Source: Rhizobium sp. AQ_MP (GTDB taxonomy: Bacteria > Pseudomonadota > Alphaproteobacteria > Rhizobiales > Rhizobiaceae). From it: a stretch of 64,000 bases of DNA. The DNA lies in the NCBI RefSeq assembly GCF_014237835.1, contig NZ_JACJVI010000003.1, positions 1 to 64,000 on the forward strand. The letters run 5' to 3'. The position numbers and the translations under genes were made by a program. Shown one piece after another: positions 48,631 to 60,241 of this stretch; the stretch's first letter is position 1, and each line of letters opens with the position of its first letter. The notes under the pieces were generated by a model. The model was given only the letters and a program-made list of their open reading frames with translations. It was not told where the DNA came from and searched no databases.

Positions 48631-49914
48631 TCAGAGGGACTTACCGCCCTTGATGACGCGCTTGACCGGCGTTGTGGCCTTGGCCTTCTTGCCATGGGTC
48701 CGGGCGAACTGGATGATCCGCGGCGCGATTTCGCGACGGAAGCGCGAGCCGTTGAAGACCCCGTAGTGACCGACATCGGGCTGCATATAATGCAGGCGCA
48801 TGTGGTCGGGGATATTCGTGCAGATAGTCTGCGCCGCCTTCGTCTGACCGACGCCGGAGATGTCGTCGTTTTCGCCTTCGACTGTCAACAGCGCGACGTT
48901 GCGGATCGCTGCCGTATCGACACGCTTCGTGCGATGCATCATCTCACCCTTCGGCAGGGAGTGCTTGATGAAGACGGTATCGACGGTCTGCAGATAGAAT
49001 TCCGCCGTGAGGTCCATCACGGCCAGGTATTCGTCGTAGAAATCACGATGCTTTTCGGCCGAGTCCCCGTCGTTCTTGACGAGGTGCATGTAGAAGTCCT
49101 TGTGGGCGATCATGTGCCGGTCAAGGTTCATGGACATGAAGCCCGAGAGCTGCAGGAAGCCAGGATAGACATTGCGCATGAAACCCGGCTGCGGCCACGG
49201 CACCTGCATGATGACGTTGTCGCGGAACCAGGAAAGCGGCTTGTCCTGGGCCAGCTGGTTGACCGCGGTCGGATTGATACGTGTGTCGATCGGTCCGCCC
49301 ATCAGGGTCATCGAGGACGGTGCGCAGCTGTCCTGGTCCCCTTCCATCACCGCAACGGCGGCAAGGACGGGAACCGAGGGCTGGCAGACAGCGACCACAT
49401 GGGTGTCCGGACCCAGGTGATGGAGAATATCGATCACGTAGTCGATGTAATCGTCGAGGTCGAAGTCGCCCTCGGTTACCGGCACCATGCGGGCATCGAT
49501 CCAGTCGGTGATGTAGAGATCGGCGCTCGGCAGAAGTGCTTCGACCGTTCCACGCAGTAGCGTTGCATAATGGCCCGACATCGGAGCGACGATCAGGATC
49601 CGAGGGCCCTTGTCAGCTCCGGCCGGCAAATGGCGCTTGAAATGGATCAGATCGCAGAAGGGTTTGCGCCAGACGATTTCTTCCTCGACCGCCACGCTTT
49701 CACCTTCGACGATCGTTCTCGGGAGACCAAAAGCCGGCTTGCCATAGCGCCGCGTCACGCGCTCGAAGACCTCGAAGCCGGCAGAGAAAGAACGTCCAAG
49801 GGCCGTATGCGACCAGGGGTTCAGCGGGTTCCGCCAGGCCAGATTCATCGCATCCGCCGTTGCCCGGAAAGGCGCCATGAATGCGTGGTTGAGTTCATAG
49901 AGCTGATAGAACAT
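48631..49914 (-). CDS. phaZ: intracellular polyhydroxyalkanoate depolymerase PhaZ
   Basis: A 427-residue alpha/beta-hydrolase of the intracellular PHB depolymerase family. The nucleophile region is VVAVCQPSVPVLAAVAVM, where the family uses a cysteine-containing box, not the usual GxSxG. FMSMNLDRHMIAHKDFYMHL and ALLTVEGENDDISGVGQT give the other expected parts. The start at 49914 (MFYQLYELN) is the typical N-terminus; a longer frame adds 25 unrelated residues. It mobilises stored polyhydroxybutyrate. It is divergent from the nitroreductase gene. Confidence 0.92.
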   Translation of the reverse strand: MFYQLYELNHAFMAPFRATADAMNLAWRNPLNPWSHTALGRSFSAGFEVFERVTRRYGKPAFGLPRTIVEGESVAVEEEIVWRKPFCDLIHFKRHLPAGADKGPRILIVAPMSGHYATLLRGTVEALLPSADLYITDWIDARMVPVTEGDFDLDDYIDYVIDILHHLGPDTHVVAVCQPSVPVLAAVAVMEGDQDSCAPSSMTLMGGPIDTRINPTAVNQLAQDKPLSWFRDNVIMQVPWPQPGFMRNVYPGFLQLSGFMSMNLDRHMIAHKDFYMHLVKNDGDSAEKHRDFYDEYLAVMDLTAEFYLQTVDTVFIKHSLPKGEMMHRTKRVDTAAIRNVALLTVEGENDDISGVGQTKAAQTICTNIPDHMRLHYMQPDVGHYGVFNGSRFRREIAPRIIQFARTHGKKAKATTPVKRVIKGGKSL

Positions 49915-50190
49915 GGGTTCTGTACCTTCATACCGGATCACCGGAGATCCGCGTTCATTCGCTACACTAACAGACTTTGTGCGCTGCAAAAGCCCGGATT
50001 TCCCTCAAGCCGCGACGCAAGAAGACTCCAGACTCCGGATGATGTGCGAAAGTCCTTAAGGTTCCCTGCTGCGGATGCGGTTAATCAACGATCACAGTGT
50101 TCAACCGAATTTGCAGGTCCTACCCTTTCCGAAGCTTGCGATTTGATGTTTGTTCCATCCGTCATCCCAAGACATGAGTGAAGGAACACC

Positions 50191-50781
50191 ATGACCAGCA
50201 GCAACAACCGCAAGTCCGAATACAATGTCGATCCGATCTTCCTTGATCGCTGGTCGCCGCGTGCCTTCGACGGCAGCACGATGCCGAAGGAAGATCTTCT
50301 GACCATTCTGGATGCTGCACATTGGGCACCGTCGGCATTTAACTACCAGCCCTGGCGCTTCATCTACGCACTGAAGGGAACACCCGAGTTCGACAAATTT
50401 CTCGACATCCTGATCGAGTTCAACCAGGGCTGGGCAAAGAATGCCTCGGCACTCGTCTTCATCTTCTCGGACACGCTGAGCCGGCCTGCGGATGGCTCGG
50501 AGCCAAAGTCCTACCGCAGCCACAGTTTCGATGCGGGTGCCGCCTGGGGCCTTCTGTCGATGCAGGCGATCAAGTCCGGTTACTTCGCGCACGCGATGAC
50601 AGGCTTCAGCTTCGATCGCGCGCTGGCAGAGCTTGGGGCACCGGAAGGCTTTCACATCAATGCGGCGGTCGCGATCGGCAAGCTGGGCGACAAGGAGACG
50701 CTGCCCGAAGGTCTCCGGTCGCGCGAAACGCCGAACGAGCGAAAGCCGCTCGCAGAGGTCGCCTTCGAAGGTCGGTTCTGA
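50191..50781 (+). CDS. nitroreductase family protein
   Basis: A 196-residue FMN-dependent oxidoreductase of the nitroreductase fold. The N-terminal flavin-binding part has RWSPRAFDGSTMPKEDLLT and HWAPSAFNYQPWRFIYAL. The C-terminal half has AIKSGYFAHAMTGF and AAVAIGKLGDKETLPEGLR. GAAGGA precedes the ATG. The physiological substrate is unknown. A parS-like site and a terminator follow. Confidence 0.92.
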   Translation: MTSSNNRKSEYNVDPIFLDRWSPRAFDGSTMPKEDLLTILDAAHWAPSAFNYQPWRFIYALKGTPEFDKFLDILIEFNQGWAKNASALVFIFSDTLSRPADGSEPKSYRSHSFDAGAAWGLLSMQAIKSGYFAHAMTGFSFDRALAELGAPEGFHINAAVAIGKLGDKETLPEGLRSRETPNERKPLAEVAFEGRF

Positions 50782-50795
50782 GAAGCCTAGCCGAT

Positions 50796-50811
50796 GGTTT
50801 CACGTGAATCA
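50796..50811. promoter_or_regulatory. parS-like centromere site
   Basis: GGTTTCACGTGAATCA matches 14 of 16 positions of the parS consensus TGTTTCACGTGAAACA. It lies in the gap between the nitroreductase gene and gyrB. ParB would bind it to organise the origin domain. Confidence 0.6.
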
Positions 50812-50845
50812 CGTTAACCATTCAGACAGATAAGTCTGTGAACGC

Positions 50846-50873
50846 AAATGGGCCGCCCGAAAGCGGCCCATTT
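50846..50873. terminator. bidirectional terminator nitroreductase / gyrB
   Basis: Perfect 11-bp stem AAATGGGCCGC (50846-50856) / GCGGCCCATTT (50863-50873), loop of 6 bases. It serves the convergent nitroreductase and gyrB genes. Confidence 0.85.
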
Positions 50874-50892
50874 CAACTTCCGGCGCAAGCCG

Positions 50893-53328
<2,436 letters not shown>

Positions 53329-53362
53329 TCAGCAATCTTTCCAGTCAATTCTCAAAGGCCCG

Positions 53363-53422
53363 GCTGATTCGAATCAGCAGCTTCAAGTGGCCCGACTATA
53401 GGGGTTTTGGCCTGAGTTCCAA
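53363..53422 (-). promoter_or_regulatory. gyrB promoter and leader palindrome with two GANTC sites
   Basis: A perfect palindrome GCTGATTCGAATCAGC (53363-53378) lies 34 bp upstream of the gyrB ATG. It consists of two abutting GANTC sites, the target of the cell-cycle methylase CcrM. A candidate promoter is TTGGAA (53417-53422), 16-bp spacer, TATAGT (53395-53400) on the minus strand, which puts the palindrome in the transcribed leader. Confidence 0.5.
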
Positions 53423-53469
53423 AGGCAAGGGCGTCGTTTGTCGTGGATAGACAGGGCTTTTCAACCCCT

Positions 53470-53835
53470 TCAAGGCCGTTTTTTGGCGCTATCCAGAATA
53501 TCCTGCATGTCTCGTATCACATCGGGAGAGAGCTGGCGAATCAGCTTCGCCAGATCATTGGCGAATGCGGTGTATTCAGGCTTCATCCCTGACGTATCGA
53601 CCACCACGCGGGGATCTGACCGACCGGCCGTGGAAAAGAGTTCTTCGGCTTCGTCCCAGATGATGTTGAAGTAGCCTGCGACACGCTGCAGGAAATCGAA
53701 ATTGGGCAGGCCGCGCTTTCCATGCTCAAGCGCCGAGAGATAGGCGGGCGAGACGCCGATCGCAGCGGCCATTTCCTTTTGCGAAACTCCCTTGCGCTCG
53801 CGCAACTGCCGAAGGGCATCGCCAAACGGTGTCAT
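53470..53835 (-). CDS. XRE-family transcriptional regulator
   Basis: A 121-residue protein with an N-terminal helix-turn-helix (about residues 5-60: RQLRERKGVSQKEMAAAIGV and SPAYLSALEHGKRGLPNF). The C-terminal half (PEYTAFANDLAKLIRQLSPD) is helical and may dimerise. It overlaps the smr stop by four bases and is the last of timA-mltA-smr-xre. Conserved in this position in rhizobia; targets unknown. Confidence 0.88.
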   Translation of the reverse strand: MTPFGDALRQLRERKGVSQKEMAAAIGVSPAYLSALEHGKRGLPNFDFLQRVAGYFNIIWDEAEELFSTAGRSDPRVVVDTSGMKPEYTAFANDLAKLIRQLSPDVIRDMQDILDSAKKRP

Positions 53836-54392
53836 CGACGGTCCTGCCCGCGGCGGGACAGCCGCACATAGAGAGCACCATCCCCGCCGTGATGGCGGGC
53901 GGCCGGCTCATAGGACGAGATCAGAAACCGGAACTCAGGCATCGCAAACCAAAGCGGTACCGCGCGTTTAAGCGCACCTTCGCTGCCGAGCGAGCTGCCC
54001 TTGCCCGTAATGACCAGCACATGGCGCAGGCCCCGCTCATGCGCCCGGATCAGGAAGTCGAGCAGCATTCCATGGGCTTCGCTCTGGATCAGACCATGCA
54101 GGTCGATGCGCGCCTCGAGTGCCAGATGGCCGCGGGAAAGCTTGCGCTTGACCGGCTTTTCCAGAGGGTGATGGGCGTGCGCTGCCGGTTTGCGATCGGT
54201 CTCGGATGTTGAAATCGACGTCGAAAGGGCTGCGCGGTTGAGCGCCAGCACCTCCTTTTCCTCGACGGCCGTCTGAAACTGCTCCTCGAAACTCAGCAGT
54301 TCCTCCATACGGCCAGGCATGGGCCGGGTCGAGCGCGCGACCTTGGCCCAGAGGATGCGATCTTCCGGATTGAGCTTTGGTGCACCCGACAC
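53832..54392 (-). CDS. Smr/MutS2-type domain protein
   Basis: A 186-residue Smr-domain protein. The domain is at residues ~95-180 with ARIDLHGLIQSEAHGMLLDF and HVLVITGKGSSLG; the DLHGL and TGKG motifs are diagnostic. The N-terminal half is charged and probably flexible. Start is a GTG placed directly after the mltA stop. Smr domains cut or bind branched DNA or RNA; the specific role here is unknown. Confidence 0.88.
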   Translation of the reverse strand: MSGAPKLNPEDRILWAKVARSTRPMPGRMEELLSFEEQFQTAVEEKEVLALNRAALSTSISTSETDRKPAAHAHHPLEKPVKRKLSRGHLALEARIDLHGLIQSEAHGMLLDFLIRAHERGLRHVLVITGKGSSLGSEGALKRAVPLWFAMPEFRFLISSYEPAARHHGGDGALYVRLSRRGQDRR

Positions 54393-55508
54393 TCAGACAA
54401 ACCTCTCTGCTGCCTGCTTCGGGATCAGTATATAGAAATCCGCTGCGTTGCGCACCGCGCCCGCCAAGTCACCAGCCTCGTCTCCCGAGCCGGTGAAGAT
54501 GTCGCCGCGGGCGGGACCGAGGATTGCAGAGCCCGTATCCAGGGCAAGCATCGTGCGGGCAAAATCCTGCCCGCCGTCCATGTGGGTCAGGCCCCTTGCA
54601 TGGATGAAAAAGGGAAAGCCAAAGGTATGGATGTTGCGGTCGACGGCGAGCGAACGGCCGGCAATGAGCGGCACCTTGGCTGCGGCGATCGGGCCGCGCG
54701 AGAGATCGTCGACATCGGCCTCGCGGAAGAAGATGTAGGATCTGTTGTGCCAGAGGATTTCATCGACGCGTTCAGGATGGGCCGCGAGCCAGGCGCGGAT
54801 CGACTGCATGGAGATCTCGGCTTCCGGGATCTCGCCGAGGTCAATCAGTAGTCGGCCTATCCCCGAAAACGGGTGACCGGCCTTGGCCGCGTAGGTGATA
54901 CGACGCAGGCGACCATCCGGATAGCGCAACCGCGCGGCCCCCTGGACATGGGCGAAGAACACATCGACCTTCGAGCGGGCCCAGGCAATTTCCAGCCCCC
55001 TGCCCTCAAGCCAGCCCTGATCGATCTCACGCCGGTCCGGATAGGGCCGCAGCCCCTGATCGGTCTTCAAGGCGAAAGCATAGGATGGGTCGAGGTCCGC
55101 CGGACGGTTGGCCTCATCGACATCTACGAGGTCGAGCGGCCGACGATAGAAGGGATGGCGATACTCCTGATCAGGCCTATCGCTAACGGCGACTTCCGGC
55201 TCATAGAAGGCTGTGACCAGACCCTGTTTGCCACCATCGGGCATGATCAAGAAAGGACGGGTTTCCCGCTCGAAAAAGTCGCGCGCGTCGTCGGCCCCTG
55301 AGGGCTGGAATCCCTCCGCGGCATCCAGAAGCGGCAGAAGATCCTGCGCGGTCAATCCAAGACGGCCGGCCTTATACGGCTTGACCGACCGCAGATAGTT
55401 CCTGCAGTCGGCCATAGCTGCCCAGAGAGGTGTGGGACTATCCGCCTTCCAGCCGGGCAGGTCGTCGAACGACACTGGCTTCAGGTGGAAGGAGCCTTGC
55501 TCGCTCAT
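54393..55508 (-). CDS. mltA: membrane-bound lytic murein transglycosylase A family
   Basis: A 371-residue MltA-type enzyme. The MltA domain contains GLVTAFYEPEVAVSDRPD and the insert beta-barrel, and the C-terminal 3D domain has LALDTGSAILGPARGDIFTG with the catalytic aspartate region. No clear signal peptide or lipobox is visible at the N-terminus (MSEQGSFHLKPVSFDDLPGW), which is unusual for a periplasmic enzyme but common in annotated rhizobial copies. It overlaps timA upstream in ATGA. Confidence 0.88.
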   Translation of the reverse strand: MSEQGSFHLKPVSFDDLPGWKADSPTPLWAAMADCRNYLRSVKPYKAGRLGLTAQDLLPLLDAAEGFQPSGADDARDFFERETRPFLIMPDGGKQGLVTAFYEPEVAVSDRPDQEYRHPFYRRPLDLVDVDEANRPADLDPSYAFALKTDQGLRPYPDRREIDQGWLEGRGLEIAWARSKVDVFFAHVQGAARLRYPDGRLRRITYAAKAGHPFSGIGRLLIDLGEIPEAEISMQSIRAWLAAHPERVDEILWHNRSYIFFREADVDDLSRGPIAAAKVPLIAGRSLAVDRNIHTFGFPFFIHARGLTHMDGGQDFARTMLALDTGSAILGPARGDIFTGSGDEAGDLAGAVRNAADFYILIPKQAAERFV

Positions 55509-56203
55509 TGTTCCGCTTCGGTCGCGATCAGCTTCCAGTTCGGATCGCGCGAACGGACATCGCGAGCGAAAGTCCAGACGTCGTTGACTTCAGACACGGC
55601 TTCGGCGTCGCCATCGATGAGGACGCCATCCTTGTCAAAGGTCGCCGTAATCAACTGGCTGACGATGCGAACTGTGACTTGTTCCTCGTTGTCGCGCGCG
55701 GATGCCTGTGTGATTTCTGCCTTTTCGATGCCCACGAATGTCGACCGGACGCTTTCGCCACGACTTTCACGATCTGCAATGGCGCTCTCGAAACCGTCAA
55801 ACACTTCCCGGGATAGGAGACCCTTGAGCGTCTTTCTGTCACCCTCGGCATACGCCATCACGATCATCTCGTATGCGATCTTCGCACCGTTCAGGAATTC
55901 CTTCGGATTGAAGTTCGGATCGTGGCGCAGAAGTTCGCGCAGCTGGTCATTCAGCGCCGTGCCAGCTGGAGCATAGGCGTCGATCGCGTTGAAACGCTCT
56001 TCGCCTGTCGCATCTTCACGACGCGGAAGCGTTACGACCTTGCCGTCATCGCGTGCGGCGCCCTTGGACAGATCGCGTTGCGCGAAGGGATCGAACGGCG
56101 GCTTTTCATGGCCCGTGCGGCGTCCCAGCACACTGCGAAGCTGAAAAAAGATCAGTACCGCAGCCACCAGGAAGAACAATGTAACGAAATCGCTAGATCC
56201 CAT
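55505..56203 (-). CDS. timA: Tim44/TimA-domain membrane protein
   Basis: A 232-residue bacterial Tim44-like protein (TimA family). An N-terminal hydrophobic helix (DFVTLFFLVAAVLIFFQL) anchors it, then a charged linker, then the Tim44-like domain (FLNGAKIAYEMIVMAYAEGD, RKTLKGLLSREVFDGFESAI). The start at 56203 (MGSSDFVTL) removes 22 unrelated residues and has GGCGG upstream. The Caulobacter homologue is inner-membrane associated. It heads the operon timA-mltA-smr-xre and is divergent from fxsA. Confidence 0.87.
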   Translation of the reverse strand: MGSSDFVTLFFLVAAVLIFFQLRSVLGRRTGHEKPPFDPFAQRDLSKGAARDDGKVVTLPRREDATGEERFNAIDAYAPAGTALNDQLRELLRHDPNFNPKEFLNGAKIAYEMIVMAYAEGDRKTLKGLLSREVFDGFESAIADRESRGESVRSTFVGIEKAEITQASARDNEEQVTVRIVSQLITATFDKDGVLIDGDAEAVSEVNDVWTFARDVRSRDPNWKLIATEAEQ

Positions 56204-56352
56204 GAATACCGCCAGGCTTGATTGAATTTGATTTTTCGTTCCCCCATATAGTCTCCAGCGCCGCATCATTCAAATGGCGCAATGCATTCTTTGCATCGAG
56301 TAAGCGCCGACTCTTGCGATATCCGGATCACAAAGGCGTTTGGAGCCAGCTT

Positions 56353-56844
56353 ATGCGCCTGCCTTTGGTGCTTTTTTTGATTGCACCACTCATCGAGATC
56401 GCGAGTTTCATCATTGTTGGTCGGGCGATTGGTGTTTTGCCCACGCTCGCGCTGATCGTCCTATCGGCTGTTGCCGGCGTTGCCCTTCTTCGTTTTCAGG
56501 GCGCCGGCATTCTTCGCCGTCTGCAGAGCGAGGCCCGGCAGGGTCTCGACCCCGGCCGTGAACTCGTTCACGCTGCGCTGCTTGTGGTCGCAGCATTTTT
56601 TCTGATCGTTCCGGGTTTCTTCGGTGACATCATCGGCATCCTGCTCTTCATTCCTTACGTCCGAGACTTCGCCTGGCGTCTGATCAAGCCACGCATCGTC
56701 GTACGGAGCGCAGGCTTCGCAGATGGCGGCTTCAGGCCAGGCAAGCCAACGGGCGAGAATGTCGTCGATCTCGGCGATGACGAATACCGCCGAGAACCGA
56801 ACCCGAATTCACCCTGGCGGGACCCGCGAATCGGCCGCGATTGA
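56353..56844 (+). CDS. fxsA: FxsA family membrane protein
   Basis: A 163-residue FxsA-like protein with three or four hydrophobic segments (LVLFLIAPLIEIASFIIVG, TLALIVLSAVAGVALL, ALLVVAAFFLIVPGFFGD). The typical cytoplasmic tail starts with RDFAWRLIKPRIVVRS. GGAG precedes the ATG at 56353; a longer frame is not family-like. FxsA in E. coli relieves phage F exclusion; its normal function is unknown. secB follows after 87 bases. Confidence 0.9.
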   Translation: MRLPLVLFLIAPLIEIASFIIVGRAIGVLPTLALIVLSAVAGVALLRFQGAGILRRLQSEARQGLDPGRELVHAALLVVAAFFLIVPGFFGDIIGILLFIPYVRDFAWRLIKPRIVVRSAGFADGGFRPGKPTGENVVDLGDDEYRREPNPNSPWRDPRIGRD

Positions 56845-56931
56845 TGCTTCTCCCCCTTCCCTGCGTAGGGTTGTAAGGTGAAGTCTCAGATGTTAGATGG
56901 CCTTAGCAGTTCATCTTCAAGGAAACGCCCT

Positions 56932-57408
56932 ATGGCCGACAACGATCAGGGAACGACTTCTCCGTCCCTCAACATTCTTGCCCAGTATATCAAGGACTTC
57001 TCCTTCGAGAACCCGGGTGCGCCGCGTTCGCTTCAGGCTCGTGACAAGGCGCCGGCCATCAACATCAATGTCAACGTCAACGCCAACCCGCTCTCGGATA
57101 CCGACTTCGATGTCGTGCTGGCGCTGAACGCAGAAGCCAAGGACGGCGACAAGGTCGTGTTCGTAAGCGAGCTGGTTTACGGCGGCGTGTTCCGCATTTC
57201 CGGTTTCCCTCAGGAGCACATGCTGCCGGTCCTCTTCATCGAGTGCCCGCGCCTGCTCTTCCCGTTTGCTCGTCAGATTATTGCGGACGCGACGCGCAAT
57301 GGCGGCTTCCCGCCGCTGATGATCGATCCTATCGACTTTGCGCAAATGTTCGCGCAGCGCGTGGCAGAAGAACAGTCCCGCGCCAAGAGCCAGGCAGTCC
57401 CGAACTGA
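56932..57408 (+). CDS. secB: protein-export chaperone SecB
   Basis: A 158-residue SecB that keeps preproteins unfolded and passes them to SecA. Family features: [49 protein letters not shown] and [17 protein letters not shown]. The ATG at 56932 follows AAGGAAA. Strong terminator behind. Confidence 0.97.
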   Translation: MADNDQGTTSPSLNILAQYIKDFSFENPGAPRSLQARDKAPAININVNVNANPLSDTDFDVVLALNAEAKDGDKVVFVSELVYGGVFRISGFPQEHMLPVLFIECPRLLFPFARQIIADATRNGGFPPLMIDPIDFAQMFAQRVAEEQSRAKSQAVPN

Positions 57409-57434
57409 TCAGCTTCATCTGATGAAGAATTGAG

Positions 57435-57459
57435 AAAGGGCCCGTCCGGGGCCCTTTTT
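57435..57459. terminator. terminator secB / dnaQ
   Basis: Stem AAAGGGCCC (57435-57443) / GGGCCCTTT (57449-57457) followed by TTTT. It lies between the convergent secB and dnaQ and may serve both. Confidence 0.88.
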
Positions 57460-57460
57460 G

Positions 57461-58162
57461 TTATCCGTCGTATTTTGCCCAGAGTGCCTTGCCGCCGAGA
57501 CGCGCGACAAGCTTGGCATGGGCTTCCATTTCACTGGCCGACAGACGTTGTCCCAAGGGGCGCGGACGCTCATAGGTGATCTCGATCACCTCATCGGTTT
57601 CGCTCGATTGGTTCCGGCGGGCCTCGATCGTGGTCAGGCCGAACGCTGCCTGCCGTCCGCCCAGCATTTCGATATAGACTTCCGCAAGCAACTCGGAGTC
57701 GAGCAAGGCGCCATGCTTCGTACGGTGGGAATTGTCGATTCCATATCGGCGGCACAGAGCATCGAGAGAGTTCGGTCCCATCGGATGCTTGCGACGCGCC
57801 AGCGCCAGCGTGTCAACGACCATATCCGAGGGCACGGGTGGGAGGCCAAGCCGTTCGAATTCCGCGTTGATGAAGCCCATGTCGAAGGTGGCGTTATGGG
57901 CGATCCACTTGGCGCCCTCGAAGAATTCCTGCAGGTCGGTGACAATCTCTGCAAAGAGCGGCTTATCCTTCAGAAAGTCGTCGGTTATGCCGTGGACGGC
58001 GAGCGCGTCCGGATGAACCTTGCGGTCGCCCGGGTTGATATAGACATGGAAGGTACGGCCCGTCGGAAAATGATTGAGCAGTTCGATACCGCCGATTTCG
58101 ATGACGCGGTCGGCCTTGTTGTCGAGGCCCGTTGTTTCCGTATCGAAGATGATCTCACGCAT
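57461..58162 (-). CDS. dnaQ: DNA polymerase III epsilon subunit
   Basis: A 233-residue proofreading exonuclease. ExoI motif [20 protein letters not shown], Exo[19 protein letters not shown] and Exo[21 protein letters not shown] carry the DEDDh residues. The start at 58162 ([10 protein letters not shown]) is the family N-terminus. It overlaps coaE by 8 bases and is last of ppsR-maf-aroE-coaE-dnaQ. Confidence 0.97.
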   Translation of the reverse strand: MREIIFDTETTGLDNKADRVIEIGGIELLNHFPTGRTFHVYINPGDRKVHPDALAVHGITDDFLKDKPLFAEIVTDLQEFFEGAKWIAHNATFDMGFINAEFERLGLPPVPSDMVVDTLALARRKHPMGPNSLDALCRRYGIDNSHRTKHGALLDSELLAEVYIEMLGGRQAAFGLTTIEARRNQSSETDEVIEITYERPRPLGQRLSASEMEAHAKLVARLGGKALWAKYDG

Positions 58163-58760
58163 GGTTCGTCCGTTTCGCCTGCTCGCGTAATTCTCTGACG
58201 ATGGTTCTGACCTGCGCACGGGCGGTGTCAAGGCCGTGCCCCGTATCGATGACATAATCGGCCTTCGCGCGTTTTTCCGAATCGGCCACCTGGCGTGCGA
58301 GAATGAGCTGAAACTTCTCCTCGGTCATACCGGGCCTCGCCAGAACACGCGCTCTCTGGACCTCCGGATCGCAACTCACCACGATGACCCGGTCGACACG
58401 GTCCTGTGCACCGGTCTCGAAGAGCAGTGGGATATCGAGGACCACCAAGTCCTGTCCGAGATCTCGCTGCCGATCGAGAAAAGCCTTTTCCCGCGTCCGA
58501 ACCAGCGGATGAACGATGGCCTCGAGCTCCCTGAACTTAGCCGGATTCTTCGCCAGATTCGCCGACAGCAGTTGACGGTCGACGGCCCCACCGACAATGA
58601 CGTCGGGGAAAAGTTCGGCGACCGGTGCAACGGCTTCCGAACGATAGAGATCGTGAACCACCTGGTCGGCATCGTTTACAGGCACGCCTTCCTCCGCAAG
58701 CATTGCGGCGGTGGTTGACTTCCCCATACCGATCGAGCCGGTCAGGCCGAGGACAATCAT
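58155..58760 (-). CDS. coaE: dephospho-CoA kinase
   Basis: A 201-residue CoaE, last step of CoA synthesis. Walker A is [20 protein letters not shown], followed by [14 protein letters not shown] and [19 protein letters not shown]. It overlaps the aroE stop by four bases. Confidence 0.96.
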   Translation of the reverse strand: MIVLGLTGSIGMGKSTTAAMLAEEGVPVNDADQVVHDLYRSEAVAPVAELFPDVIVGGAVDRQLLSANLAKNPAKFRELEAIVHPLVRTREKAFLDRQRDLGQDLVVLDIPLLFETGAQDRVDRVIVVSCDPEVQRARVLARPGMTEEKFQLILARQVADSEKRAKADYVIDTGHGLDTARAQVRTIVRELREQAKRTNHA

Positions 58761-59617
58761 TTATGGGCCTCGATATCCTCGAGCACAAGGCGTCGGAGCT
58801 CGGCTGCCACCTCAGGCTTTTTGCCGAACCACCGTTCGAACCCCGGGACCGCCTGGTGCAGCAACATGCCCAGGCCATCGACGGTATCCAAGCCGACCCG
58901 CTCGGCCTGCATCAGAAATGGGGTCTTCAACGGCACGTAGACGATGTCGGTCACGACAGCGTCGCTCCGCATCCGATCAAAAGCCAGTGTCGGCGCTGCC
59001 GTTCCATCCATCCCCAGTGACGTCGTGTTGACGAACAATCCGGCCCCTTCCAGCAGGGCATCCAGTGCCTCCATACCATGCGCCTCAAGGGGCGCTCCGA
59101 ACCGTTGGACCAGTTCCCGGGCGCGGTCCACCGTGCGGTTCACGACATGGATCTCCGGTATCTGGCGATCGCGAAGCGCCTGGAGGATGGCACGACTGGC
59201 TCCCCCTGCACCCAAAACGATGGCGCGTCCGACCTTGTCCCAGCCGGGATGCTGCAAATCCAGATTGGCGACGAAGCCGACACCGTCGGTATTTGTAGCG
59301 TGCAACAATCCATCCTCACGCCAAAGGGTATTGGCGGCTCCCAACTCCTCGGCGACCGGATCAATGCGATCGGCAAGACTGCAGGCCGCCTCCTTGTGGG
59401 GGATCGTGACATTGCCGCCGCGATAGGGGCTATCGGCATGCTTCAATTGGGCGATGAAGTCGGCAAAGTTCTCCGGCGCAACTGCAACTTTCTCATAGGA
59501 CCCAGGCAGTCCATACTGATCGAGCCAATAGCCATGGATGATCGGCGAGCGGGAATGCTTGATCGGATAGCCGGCGACAAAAGCCCGGGCCGGGAATGTT
59601 TCACGTGAATCACGCAT
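58757..59617 (-). CDS. aroE: shikimate dehydrogenase
   Basis: A 286-residue NADP-dependent enzyme of the shikimate pathway. Substrate motif [20 protein letters not shown], catalytic lysine in [16 protein letters not shown], cofactor loop [14 protein letters not shown] and NTTSLGMDG. The start at 59617 (MRDSRETF) overlaps the maf 3' end by 8 bases. Codons 2-7 contain a near-perfect parS site, so this N-terminus is under a double constraint. Confidence 0.96.
   Translation of the reverse strand: MRDSRETFPARAFVAGYPIKHSRSPIIHGYWLDQYGLPGSYEKVAVAPENFADFIAQLKHADSPYRGGNVTIPHKEAACSLADRIDPVAEELGAANTLWREDGLLHATNTDGVGFVANLDLQHPGWDKVGRAIVLGAGGASRAILQALRDRQIPEIHVVNRTVDRARELVQRFGAPLEAHGMEALDALLEGAGLFVNTTSLGMDGTAAPTLAFDRMRSDAVVTDIVYVPLKTPFLMQAERVGLDTVDGLGMLLHQAVPGFERWFGKKPEVAAELRRLVLEDIEAHK
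59597..59612. promoter_or_regulatory. parS-like centromere site inside aroE
   Basis: TGTTTCACGTGAATCA matches 15 of 16 positions of parS TGTTTCACGTGAAACA. It lies inside the first codons of aroE, about 1.5-1.9 kb from the proposed oriC. It shares its single deviation (T in place of A) with the site at 50796. Confidence 0.72.
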
Positions 59618-60209
59618 GGTTAATCTCGTGTTGCCGAAGTGCTGCGAGCAACGGCAGAAGCGGCAGACCCAATATCGTGAAATAGTCGCCGGCGATGGTA
59701 TCGAACAACTGCACGCCCTCCCCTTCCAACTGATAGCAGCCGACACTCGACAAGGCGGCGTCACCGTTGCGCTGCAGATAGCCGGCAAGGAACTCGTCCG
59801 AGAATTCGCGCACCTGCATGCAGGCTTTGACGACTTCGCTCCACAGCAGCTGCTCGTCTCGGACGAGGCAAACCGCACTGTTCAGGAAATGCGCCCTTCC
59901 CCGCAAAGCGAGCAAGGTCTCCCGCGCCTCCGCAATCGAGTTCGCCTTATGGAAGATCTTGGAGCCCAGAGACATGGTCTGATCGCAGCCGATCACATAA
60001 GTGCCAGGGAAGCGCCGCGAAACCTCGTTGGCCTTGGCCAAAGCGAGATGGCGTGCAACGGAGACCGGGTCTCGTCCGGCGAGCGGAAGGCTCTCTTCGA
60101 TCGCACGTTCATCGACCGACGCCGGAACCGCGCTGAATTCAAGACCGGCATTCTTGAGGAGCATCTGCCGCGCCTTGCTGCCAGACGCGAGAATCAAGTG
60201 TGAGCTCAT
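59610..60209 (-). CDS. maf: Maf-like nucleotide pyrophosphatase
   Basis: A 199-residue Maf/Ham1-fold enzyme hydrolysing non-canonical or pyrimidine NTPs. Motifs: [29 protein letters not shown] and [19 protein letters not shown]. The exact nucleotide preference is not readable. It lies 32 bases behind ppsR and overlaps aroE. Confidence 0.93.
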   Translation of the reverse strand: MSSHLILASGSKARQMLLKNAGLEFSAVPASVDERAIEESLPLAGRDPVSVARHLALAKANEVSRRFPGTYVIGCDQTMSLGSKIFHKANSIAEARETLLALRGRAHFLNSAVCLVRDEQLLWSEVVKACMQVREFSDEFLAGYLQRNGDAALSSVGCYQLEGEGVQLFDTIAGDYFTILGLPLLPLLAALRQHEINHA

Positions 60210-60241
60210 GACGATACCTTCGTAATGGCAATGGTCATCGC

